64,000 bases of DNA from Neptuniibacter sp048548695 (GTDB lineage: Bacteria; Pseudomonadota; Gammaproteobacteria; Pseudomonadales; Balneatricaceae): assembly GCF_048548695.1 (NCBI RefSeq), contig NZ_JBLYIF010000010.1; one strand, written 5' to 3'. How positions within the stretch are numbered: position 1 is the first letter of the stretch; each line of letters begins with the position of its first letter. Below are positions 15,656-22,975 of this stretch, one piece after another. The notes beneath the pieces are model-generated. The model did not search any database. It was not told the origin of the DNA and saw only the letters and a program-made list of their open reading frames with translations. Both the position numbers and the translations under genes were made by a program.

Positions 15656-16353
15656 GATTGGCGTTCCTGTAACTGGCCGTTATCCAGATGGAAGGTACGT
15701 TGGCAACGTGCCGCCAGTGCCGGGTCATGGGTAATCAGAATCAGCGTGGTCGCTTCAGCGCGGTTCAGTTCCAGCAGTTGGTCGATGATCTGTTCCCCGG
15801 TGTGCTGGTCAAGGTTGCCGGTGGGTTCGTCGGCAAATAGCAGAGCTGGGTTGGTGGCAAATGCGCGGGCAATGGCCACTCGCTGCTGCTCGCCACCCGA
15901 GAGTTGGGCTGGTTTATGATGCAGGCGATGCCCCAGCCCCACCTGATCCAGTCGGGTAGTGGCGACTTGACGGGCATCTGGCTGGCCGAGAATCTGTAGT
16001 GGCAGCATGACATTACTGAGCGCACCCAGCTCCGGCAGCAGGTGGAACGATTGGAAAATAAAGCTGATGTTACTGGCGCGAAATGCGGATTGTTCACTGT
16101 CACTGAGTGTGGAAAGGTTTTTGCTGCAGAGTTCAATGCTACCGGCACTGGGTTCATCGAGTCCGGCAAGCAGACTGAGCAGTGAAGATTTACCGGCACC
16201 CGAGGGTCCGGTGATGGCGACGCTCTCTCCCTGAACTATTTGCAGATTAATCTGACTGAAGAGGTGGATGTCCCCGGCTTGAGAAGCAAAGCGTTTTGCG
16301 ACATCCTGAGCATTGATAACACACTGATAATCCACTGTTTTGGAGTGATCCAT
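15652..16353 (-). CDS. ybbA: ABC transporter ATP-binding protein, YbbA family
   Basis: The 233-aa ATPase has Walker A (G-P-S-G-A-G-K-S, 49-56), Q-loop Q101, signature L-S-G-G-E-Q (151-156), Walker B (L-L-F-A-D-E-P, 171-177) and switch H209. It belongs to the LolD/MacB-like group that powers FtsX-type permeases and forms an operon with the permease at 13193-15655. Its ATG (16353) and the tesA ATG (16352) lie within the same CATG. A weak CGGA precedes it, and a GTG seven codons in is an alternative start. Confidence 0.92.
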   Translation of the reverse strand: MDHSKTVDYQCVINAQDVAKRFASQAGDIHLFSQINLQIVQGESVAITGPSGAGKSSLLSLLAGLDEPSAGSIELCSKNLSTLSDSEQSAFRASNISFIFQSFHLLPELGALSNVMLPLQILGQPDARQVATTRLDQVGLGHRLHHKPAQLSGGEQQRVAIARAFATNPALLFADEPTGNLDQHTGEQIIDQLLELNRAEATTLILITHDPALAARCQRTFHLDNGQLQERQS

Positions 16354-16954
16354 GCTACGTCCGTTGTTATTCCTGATGGTTTTAGCTGTGACTGGCCAAG
16401 TGTACGCTGGTTCCCTGATTGTGTTGGGTGACAGCCTTTCTGCCGCGTATAAGATGCCCGCAGAGCGGGGTTGGGTTGCTTTGCTGGGTCAGCGTCTGCA
16501 ACAGCAAGGGTATGATGTGGAGGTAATGAACGCCAGTGTCAGCGGAGACACTACACAGAACGGCATTGCGAGGTTGCCGCGGCTGCTGGAAAAACACCCG
16601 GCGGAGATTGTGGTGATTGAGCTGGGTGGCAATGATGGTTTACGCGGCTTGCCGCCTTTTTTGATCCGGCGGAACCTGCAAAAACTGATCAATATGGCGC
16701 AGCAGGCTGACGCCGAGGTGGTGTTGCTGGGGATTCAGGTTCCAACCAATTACGGCCCTGCTTATACCCGCCAATTCACCGCCATCTACCCTGATCTGGC
16801 CGATGATTATGACGTTGTGCTAGTGCCGTTTTTTATGCAGCAGGTCGCCCTTAAGCCTGAATTGATGCAAGAGGACGGTATTCATCCCAATGCCGACGGT
16901 CAGCCTGTGCTGCTTGATACGGTTTGGCCACACTTGGAACCATTGTTGAATTGA
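16352..16954 (+). CDS. tesA: Multifunctional acyl-CoA thioesterase I / lysophospholipase
   Basis: This 200-aa periplasmic SGNH hydrolase cleaves acyl-CoA and lysophospholipid esters. A signal peptide ends near A-Y-A-G (19-20). The catalytic serine is S28 in G-D-S-L; the oxyanion-hole block G-G-N-D is at 92-95, and the catalytic pair is D175 and H178 in D-G-I-H-P. GGAG seven bases upstream supports the ATG at 16352. The gene is divergent from ybbA, an arrangement conserved in enterobacteria. Confidence 0.93.
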   Translation: MLRPLLFLMVLAVTGQVYAGSLIVLGDSLSAAYKMPAERGWVALLGQRLQQQGYDVEVMNASVSGDTTQNGIARLPRLLEKHPAEIVVIELGGNDGLRGLPPFLIRRNLQKLINMAQQADAEVVLLGIQVPTNYGPAYTRQFTAIYPDLADDYDVVLVPFFMQQVALKPELMQEDGIHPNADGQPVLLDTVWPHLEPLLN

Positions 16955-16960
16955 AGATAC

Positions 16961-16988
16961 AAAAAAAGCCGCGAACCGCGGCTTTTTT
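16961..16988. terminator. Bidirectional terminator between tesA and sodB
   Basis: GCCGCG (16968-16973) and CGCGGC (16977-16982) form a stem with an AAC loop. Seven A residues precede it and six T residues follow it, so it can end both the plus-strand tesA transcript and the minus-strand sodB transcript. Confidence 0.92.
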
Positions 16989-17004
16989 GATTGTGCAGTA
17001 GGGC

Positions 17005-17586
17005 TTATGCCAGGTTTTCGTTTACGAAATCCCAGTTAACCAGAGCCCAGAATGCTTTCAGGTAGTCTGGACGCACATTGCGGTAGTCGATGTAGTAAGC
17101 GTGCTCCCACAGGTCGCAGGTCAACAGAGCCGTCTGGCCGGCAGTCATCGGCGTGCCAGCGTTGCTGGTGTTGACGATGTCGACAGAACCGTCAGCGTTT
17201 TTAACCAACCAAGTCCAGCTGGAACCGAAGTTGTTCACAGCCTTGTCGTTGAACGCTTCCTGGAATGCAGCGAAAGACCCCCACTTGGCATTGATTGCAT
17301 CAGCAACAGCGCCGGTTGGTTCGCCACCACCGTTTGGTGACAGGCAGTTCCAGTAGAACGTGTGGTTCCAGATCTGGGCAGCGTTATTGAACACTCCGCC
17401 AGCAGGCGCGGAAGTGATGATCTCTTCCAGAGATTTGCCTTCGTATTCGGTGCCAGGGACCAGGCCGTTCAGTTTTACCACGTAGGTGTTGTGGTGTTTG
17501 CCGTGGTGGTAGTCCAGTGTTTCAGCAGAGATGTGTGGTTCCAGTGCGTCCTTTGCAAAGGGCAGCGGCGGCAGTTCAAAGCTCAT
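17005..17586 (-). CDS. sodB: Superoxide dismutase [Fe]
   Basis: This 193-aa cytoplasmic enzyme dismutates superoxide to hydrogen peroxide and oxygen. The metal ligands are H27, H75, D158 and H162 (D-L-W-E-H-A-Y-Y). Q71 in A-A-Q-I-W-N-H, on the N-terminal side of the second ligand, is typical of the iron type and not the manganese type. Length and start agree with SodB of E. coli. It is monocistronic, with its own upstream region (17587-17851) shared with a divergent small gene. I saw no convincing Fur box there. Confidence 0.95.
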   Translation of the reverse strand: MSFELPPLPFAKDALEPHISAETLDYHHGKHHNTYVVKLNGLVPGTEYEGKSLEEIITSAPAGGVFNNAAQIWNHTFYWNCLSPNGGGEPTGAVADAINAKWGSFAAFQEAFNDKAVNNFGSSWTWLVKNADGSVDIVNTSNAGTPMTAGQTALLTCDLWEHAYYIDYRNVRPDYLKAFWALVNWDFVNENLA

Positions 17587-17851
17587 ATTTTCACCTTAGA
17601 ATCAGTCGTAGACGGAACGATCGAGTTATCTAATACCGTTATGGGGCCCGGTTGCATGACATTCAAGGTCAATTACCAGACTTCTTATGGGTCAGCAAAT
17701 AATAGCACCCTGTCAGAGGCTTTTCATGCCACAAAAAGTGTGTCTATTGCGCCGCAAAATCAAGTTGCGACTAAAGTTCGCTGCAGTCTGCGGTTAAATC
17801 CACCTAGAATGCCGGGTCTGTCTGTGAATCCGCTTTGAGGAAAAACAACCT

Positions 17852-18136
17852 ATGTATAAAGCACTTATCTGGATTGCCACCGTTGCGCTGGGGGTGCTGG
17901 TTATCAAAACTCAGTTTCTTACCTCCACCACATTTACCCCGTTTAAACAGAGTTGCATGCAGATAGAGGGCGCCACTGAAAGTCGTTGTGATTGCTTATC
18001 CCGCTATGTTCACAAGCATTTTAGTGACAACGAGGTGAAACTGATTATGGCCAATCAGGTGCAGGACCCGATTTTCCAGGAGAAGGTGAACGAGGTCATC
18101 TCGAATGGTTTTCAGTCCTGCGCTGCCGAAGAGTGA
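17852..18136 (+). CDS. Small exported/anchored protein with four cysteines, unknown function
   Basis: The 94-aa product begins with a hydrophobic signal or anchor segment (about 3-22). A small helical domain follows, with cysteines near residues 35, 46, 48 and 90, suggesting periplasmic disulfides. The domain arrangement (C-M-Q ... R-C-D-C ... S-C-A) seems distinctive, but I cannot name a family. TTTGAGGAAAAA precedes the ATG. Its 3' end overlaps the convergent cysQ gene by 25 bp. Confidence 0.65.
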   Translation: MYKALIWIATVALGVLVIKTQFLTSTTFTPFKQSCMQIEGATESRCDCLSRYVHKHFSDNEVKLIMANQVQDPIFQEKVNEVISNGFQSCAAEE

Positions 18137-18951
18137 TGTGTTTGCTGTAGCAGCTCCAGTGGAAACAACGGATCAGCGACGGCAAAAAAAGAGGGGTTTT
18201 GCAGGGTATTTCGCTGGTTGTAGCTAAGGGGTTGTAGCGTGTCTGCATTGACCAGGCTTCCGCCGGCTGCTTCCAACAGGGCTTGTCCGGCCGCGGTATC
18301 CCATTCGCTGGTGGGGAATAAGCGTGGATAGATATCCGCTTTGCCTTCTGCCAGCAAGCAGAATTTCAGGGCGCTGCCTGCATGCAATGAGTCAATATGC
18401 CGGAATTGCTGTTGCACCGGCTTAAGTAGCGCAGCGTTGGCGGTCTGGCCGTGACGACGGCTTTCCGCGACGATCAATTTGTCGCTTAACAGACGGCTGC
18501 GAATATGCGCCGTTTCCCGCCCCGGCTCATGTTTGAAAGCACCGAGCTGCCGACTGCCCCAGAATGCTGTGTCGCTCATCGGGATATAGATGACTCCCAG
18601 TACTGGCGCGTTGTTTTCGATCAGGGCGATATTGATAGTGAACTCGCCATTGCGCTGGATAAATTCTTTGGTGCCATCTAATGGATCAATACACCAGAAT
18701 AAGGGCCACTGCTGCCGCTCGCTCGCGGGTATGTCTGCGGCTTCTTCACTTAATTGAGGAATCTCTGGTGTCAGGCGCAGCAGACCTTGATGAATAATCT
18801 GGTGGGCCTGCAGATCGGCAGCGGTGACGGGAGAGTGGTCGGATTTAGTCTGGACAGCAAAGTCCGGCTGGCGATAGACCGCCAGAATAGCCTTGGCCGC
18901 CTGTTGGCAAATCTCCAGCAGTGGCTCAATCAGCGTGGCATGATCAATCAT
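18112..18951 (-). CDS. cysQ: 3'(2'),5'-bisphosphate nucleotidase CysQ
   Basis: This 279-aa inositol-monophosphatase-superfamily enzyme removes the 3' phosphate from adenosine 3',5'-bisphosphate (PAP). It thereby relieves inhibition in sulfate assimilation. Metal-binding motifs are E69/E70, D89-P-L-D-G-T (89-94) and the C-terminal S-E-W-D-T-A-A-G-Q-A block. The gene lies divergent from yrfG and overlaps the 3' end of a small exported-protein gene. Confidence 0.92.
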   Translation of the reverse strand: MIDHATLIEPLLEICQQAAKAILAVYRQPDFAVQTKSDHSPVTAADLQAHQIIHQGLLRLTPEIPQLSEEAADIPASERQQWPLFWCIDPLDGTKEFIQRNGEFTINIALIENNAPVLGVIYIPMSDTAFWGSRQLGAFKHEPGRETAHIRSRLLSDKLIVAESRRHGQTANAALLKPVQQQFRHIDSLHAGSALKFCLLAEGKADIYPRLFPTSEWDTAAGQALLEAAGGSLVNADTLQPLSYNQRNTLQNPSFFAVADPLFPLELLQQTHHSSAAQD

Positions 18952-19130
18952 GGGACACCTCGTAGTGCACGAATCTCAGTCCTGAAATGGTGTCATAAAA
19001 CAGTGTAACGCTTATGTGAGTAAGCATAGTTGTTGTCCGGGACTCATGCTGAAACCGAGAGTGTTTTTCACTTTTAATAGCGCAGGGCAGAGGTATACTG
19101 CAATTATGCAAATATATCGAATTGATCGCC

Positions 19131-19793
19131 ATGGTTGACTGGCAAGAGATAAATACAGTGCTGCTGGACATGGATGGCACACTGCTTGATCTGCATTTTG
19201 ACAGTCATTTCTGGTTGGAGCACTTACCCCTCCGTTACGCTGAGATCCATCAGCTTGATCCTGCTGAAGCCCGGGACTGGCTGCATCAGCGTATTGTTCA
19301 GGAGCAGGGTAATCTGCACTGGTACTGTATTGATTACTGGACCCGCGAACTGAATGTGCCGATCAATGCGCTGAAACTTGAAGTGGCTGATCGCATCGCT
19401 TTTCGACCCCATGTGCAGGATTTTCTGGCCCAGTTGCGCCGACAGCAGATCCGTACGGTGATTGTCACAAACGCGCACCAAGACAGCCTGATGCTGAAAA
19501 TTCGCAAAACCGGACTTGATCAGTTGGTCGACGCAGTAGTGTGTTCCCATGATCTGGGCTTGCCCAAGGAAGATTTTCGATTTTGGCAGCACCTGCAGCA
19601 GCAGGAGTCGTTTATGCCTGAGCATACGCTGTTGGTGGATGACAGTTTGCCCGTTTTAGAGAGTGCCCGGCAGTACGGTATTCGTTATTTGTTATCGATC
19701 TATCAGCCAGACAGCGCACAGCCAAAGCGGCAGATTGATCAGTTTGCTGCGATCCATCACTTTGATGAAATTACACCGGATAAGACAACCTGA
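19131..19793 (+). CDS. yrfG: GMP/IMP nucleotidase, HAD family (YrfG)
   Basis: This 220-aa haloacid-dehalogenase phosphatase has the motif I nucleophile D13-x-D15-G-T, motif II V-T-N-A near residue 105 and motif IV D-D-S near 170. E. coli YrfG dephosphorylates GMP and IMP. A TTG at 19122 gives a longer frame, but the ATG at 19131 matches the family start. The stop is directly followed by the hslR start. The order yrfG-hslR-hslO-pckA is the same as in E. coli. Confidence 0.9.
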   Translation: MVDWQEINTVLLDMDGTLLDLHFDSHFWLEHLPLRYAEIHQLDPAEARDWLHQRIVQEQGNLHWYCIDYWTRELNVPINALKLEVADRIAFRPHVQDFLAQLRRQQIRTVIVTNAHQDSLMLKIRKTGLDQLVDAVVCSHDLGLPKEDFRFWQHLQQQESFMPEHTLLVDDSLPVLESARQYGIRYLLSIYQPDSAQPKRQIDQFAAIHHFDEITPDKTT

Positions 19794-20186
19794 ATGAGCG
19801 AACACGAAGAGAAGATTCGTCTCGATAAATGGCTCTGGGCGGCGCGGTTTTATAAAACGCGTGCCATCGCCAAACAGATGATTGAGGGCGGCAAGGTCCA
19901 CTATAACGGTCAGCGCACCAAATGCAGCCGACATGTAGAGCTGGGAGCCGAGATTCAGGTGCGCCAGGGATTTGAAGAAAAAACGGTGGTTGTGAAAGCG
20001 CTGTCCGATCAGCGTCGCGGTGCACCCGAAGCGCAAAAGCTTTATCAGGAAACCGATAAAAGCCAACAGCGGCGGGAGCAGCATGCGCTGGAGCGAAAAG
20101 TTTCGGGTAGCAATTTGAATCCGCGGCATCGCCCTAATAAAAAAGAACGACGTCAGATAGTGTCGTTCAAAGATAAGGCAGGTTAA
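19794..20186 (+). CDS. hslR: Heat shock protein 15, ribosome recycling factor HslR
   Basis: This basic 130-aa protein begins with an S4 RNA-binding domain (about 8-68: R-L-D-K-W-L-W-A-A-R-F-Y-K-T-R). E. coli Hsp15 binds stalled 50S subunits that still carry a nascent chain and helps recycle them after heat shock. The lysine/arginine-rich C-terminal tail is also typical. It starts immediately after the yrfG stop (TGAATG) and leads to hslO after 74 bp. Confidence 0.93.
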   Translation: MSEHEEKIRLDKWLWAARFYKTRAIAKQMIEGGKVHYNGQRTKCSRHVELGAEIQVRQGFEEKTVVVKALSDQRRGAPEAQKLYQETDKSQQRREQHALERKVSGSNLNPRHRPNKKERRQIVSFKDKAG

Positions 20187-20260
20187 ACCGATATGACTGC
20201 CGGCTATGTTCTGGCTTATGGTAAAATCTTGCGCAATTTTATTGGTAATTGAAACCCGAT

Positions 20261-21133
20261 ATGAGCAACCCAGATCAGATTCAGCGAATCCTGTTTGATA
20301 ACCTTGATGTACGTGGCGTGGTTACAGGCTTGCAACAAACGTGTACTGATAACTTCAGGAATCATGATTACCCGCAGCGAATCCAGCAGGTTTTGGGTGA
20401 GATGCTGGCTGCTGTCAGCCTGCTTAGTTCCAATCTTAAATTCGAAGGTCGATTGATTCTGCAGGCGCAGGGTGCTGGCAATGTGCGGTTATTGCTGGCG
20501 GAATGCACCCATCAAAATAATCTACGGGCGATCGCTCGGTTTGATCAGGCACCTGCTGATGACAGCAGTTTTACTGATTTGCTGACGGACGGTCAGTTAA
20601 TTCTGACGTTGGAGCCAGAGCAGGGTAGCCGTTATCAGGGTGTGGTGCCGTTGGAAGGTGAAACCCTGGCGCAGTGCCTCGAGGCGTATTTTGTCGCATC
20701 TGAGCAGTTACCTACTCAGGTGCATCTTGCCTGCGATGGTGCGCGTGCCGCTGGCTTTATGCTTCAGGTTTTGCCCGCGGCGGGTACAGCAGAACAGGAC
20801 TGGCAACATATCAGCCAGTTGGGCGCTACGCTGAAATCCCAGGAGTTACTCGAGCTGGATAATCAGAATTTGCTGTATCGTTTGTTTCACCAGGAAGATT
20901 GCCGTCTGTATGAGCCGGAGTCACTGTGTTTCAGATGTACTTGCTCTCGGGAGCGGAGTGCGGCATCTTTGAAAATGCTCGATTTGGATGAACTGCATCA
21001 AGTACTGGCAGAACAGGGTGAAATTGCCGTCGACTGTCAGTTTTGTAATGCACACTACAGCTTTGATGCAGCTGATTTGCAGGCGCTGTTTTCACCTGAT
21101 GGTGTCAGCGACTCATCGGGCCAGTTACATTGA
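20261..21133 (+). CDS. hslO: 33 kDa chaperonin, redox-regulated Hsp33
   Basis: This 290-aa holdase chaperone is activated by oxidative unfolding. The zinc-binding redox switch is intact: C226-x-C228 (R-C-T-C) and C259-x-x-C262 (C-Q-F-C) near the C-terminus. Under oxidation these release zinc, form disulfides and expose the substrate-binding surface. A TTG four codons upstream is possible, but the ATG at 20261 is the family start. No strong Shine-Dalgarno is visible. It follows hslR in the conserved order. Confidence 0.94.
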   Translation: MSNPDQIQRILFDNLDVRGVVTGLQQTCTDNFRNHDYPQRIQQVLGEMLAAVSLLSSNLKFEGRLILQAQGAGNVRLLLAECTHQNNLRAIARFDQAPADDSSFTDLLTDGQLILTLEPEQGSRYQGVVPLEGETLAQCLEAYFVASEQLPTQVHLACDGARAAGFMLQVLPAAGTAEQDWQHISQLGATLKSQELLELDNQNLLYRLFHQEDCRLYEPESLCFRCTCSRERSAASLKMLDLDELHQVLAEQGEIAVDCQFCNAHYSFDAADLQALFSPDGVSDSSGQLH

Positions 21134-21285
21134 ATCTTATGGCCTGCCGTATGCCGGGGCAGAGCCAAGATTATTGGATGGTACTTTGCGCTTTTTTTGT
21201 GCATAATACGCCTCCTTATTTTCCGGCACCTACACCATAAGTTAATAGGTAACGTTATTGGCGCCTAAGCCAAGGGAACCCAGTA

Positions 21286-22833
21286 ATGACCAAAGATTGC
21301 GAAACTTTTGCCCAAATTAACCTGACGCCAGCACAGCTGGTTGAAAAAGCGATTCAGAACGGCGAGGGAACACTGGCCGATACTGGCGCGCTGGTTGTGA
21401 CCACCGGTAAGCGTACTGGCCGGTCGCCAATGGATCGTTTTATTGTTGAAGAGCCAAGCACAGCAGATGCGATCGATTGGGGCAATATCAACCGTCCGTT
21501 TGATGCAGAAAAATTTGATGCATTATGGGCGCGGGTAGAAGAATTTCTGGCAGACAAAGAACACTTTGTTTCTAACGTACACGTAGGTTCCGATCATAAT
21601 CATTACCTGCCGGTAAAAATGACCACTCAGACTGCATGGCAGAACCTGTTTGGCCAGAACCTGTTTATTCGTCCTCACGAGTACAACCCGAAAAGCAAGG
21701 AAGAGTGGCAGATTCTGAACGTTGCTGGTTTCGAATGTGACCCAGAGCGTGACGGTACTAATAGCGATGGCGCAGTAATCATTAACTTTGTGAAACGCAA
21801 GGTGCTGATTGCAGGCATGCGCTACGCCGGTGAGATGAAAAAAGCGATGTTCTCTGTGCAGAACTTCCTGTTGCCGGAAAAAGACGTACTGCCAATGCAC
21901 TGTTCTTCCAATATTGGTGAAGACGGTGCCACGACTCTGTTCTTTGGCTTGTCCGGTACGGGTAAAACTACCTTGTCTGCTGATCCTGAGCGTTATCTTA
22001 TCGGTGATGACGAGCATGGTTGGGGTAAAGGTGTTGTGTTCAACATTGAAGGTGGCTGCTACGCCAAAACCATCAATCTGAGCAAGAAGAACGAGCCCAT
22101 TATCTGGGATGCAATCCGCTTTGGTGCCATCGTTGAAAACGTGGTTTTGGATGACAAGCGTCGCGCGGATTACAACGATGTTTCCCTGACTGAAAACGGT
22201 CGTTGCGCTTATCCGCTGGAGCATGTTGATAAGCGCTCTGCGACCAATATGGGTGAAGAGCCAAATTCTATCGTGTTCCTGACCTGTGATCTGACCGGTG
22301 TTCTGCCTCCGGTATCGATCCTGACTAAGGAAGCGGCGGCTTATCACTTCCTGTCTGGTTACACTGCTCTGGTGGGTTCCACCGAAATGGGTTCTGGTGG
22401 TGGTATCAAATCCACTTTCTCTACTTGTTTTGGCGCACCATTCTTCCCGCGTCCGGCACATGTTTACGCTGACCTGCTGATGAAGCGGATTGAAGAATTT
22501 GGTTCCAAAGTGTATCTGGTCAATACCGGCTGGACCGGTGGTTCATACGGCGTGGGCGAGCGTTTCAGTATTCCGACTACCCGTGGCATTATCAGCGCCA
22601 TTCAGAATGGTGCCTTGAAAGATGTGGCGGCTATTAAGCTGGAAGGCCTGAATATTGCAATTCCGGCAGAAGTGCCTGGTGTGGATAACAGTCTGCTGAA
22701 TCCGCGTGATACCTGGGCCGATAAAGCGGCTTATGATGATGCTGCGCAGAACCTGATCAGTCAGTTCGTTAACAACTTCAAGAAATTTGAAGGTGTGTCC
22801 GAAGAGATTGTGGCTGCAGGTCCACAGCTGTAA
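21286..22833 (+). CDS. pckA: Phosphoenolpyruvate carboxykinase (ATP)
   Basis: This 515-aa enzyme converts oxaloacetate and ATP to phosphoenolpyruvate and CO2, the entry to gluconeogenesis. The kinase-1a motif G-L-S-G-T-G-K-T is at 221-228 and the metal site R-Y-L-I-G-D-D-E-H at about 236-244. Length fits the ATP-dependent class. AAGGGAACC lies ahead of the ATG. The 152-bp upstream gap includes a CATAAT (21202-21207) that may be a -10 box. Growth on C4-dicarboxylates via dctPQM would depend on this enzyme. Confidence 0.96.
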   Translation: MTKDCETFAQINLTPAQLVEKAIQNGEGTLADTGALVVTTGKRTGRSPMDRFIVEEPSTADAIDWGNINRPFDAEKFDALWARVEEFLADKEHFVSNVHVGSDHNHYLPVKMTTQTAWQNLFGQNLFIRPHEYNPKSKEEWQILNVAGFECDPERDGTNSDGAVIINFVKRKVLIAGMRYAGEMKKAMFSVQNFLLPEKDVLPMHCSSNIGEDGATTLFFGLSGTGKTTLSADPERYLIGDDEHGWGKGVVFNIEGGCYAKTINLSKKNEPIIWDAIRFGAIVENVVLDDKRRADYNDVSLTENGRCAYPLEHVDKRSATNMGEEPNSIVFLTCDLTGVLPPVSILTKEAAAYHFLSGYTALVGSTEMGSGGGIKSTFSTCFGAPFFPRPAHVYADLLMKRIEEFGSKVYLVNTGWTGGSYGVGERFSIPTTRGIISAIQNGALKDVAAIKLEGLNIAIPAEVPGVDNSLLNPRDTWADKAAYDDAAQNLISQFVNNFKKFEGVSEEIVAAGPQL

Positions 22834-22851
22834 TCAGGCAAAATTAGTTAA

Positions 22852-22880
22852 AAAGCCTCGCGATAGCGGGGCTTTTTTTT
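22852..22880 (+). terminator. Terminator of pckA
   Basis: AGCCTCGC and GCGGGGCT pair (one T-G wobble) around a GATA loop and are followed by eight T residues, about 20 bp after the pckA stop. Confidence 0.9.
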
Positions 22881-22975
22881 GTCTGTTAGTTGTGTTTTTT
22901 TGCCGCTAGATGCTACACGCAAATCAAATAATTGTGTCTGCAATGCGTTGTCTTTGAGCGCCTATCAGAGGTTGT

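Noticed and set aside
17362..17838. Plus-strand ORF of 158 aa
   Set aside because: It starts antisense inside sodB and ends in the promoter region; no independent support.
17587..17851. Fur box in front of sodB
   Set aside because: The AT-rich segments there do not give an acceptable 19-bp Fur palindrome.
21523..22461. Minus-strand ORF of 312 aa
   Set aside because: It lies wholly inside pckA on the opposite strand; it is a codon-bias shadow.
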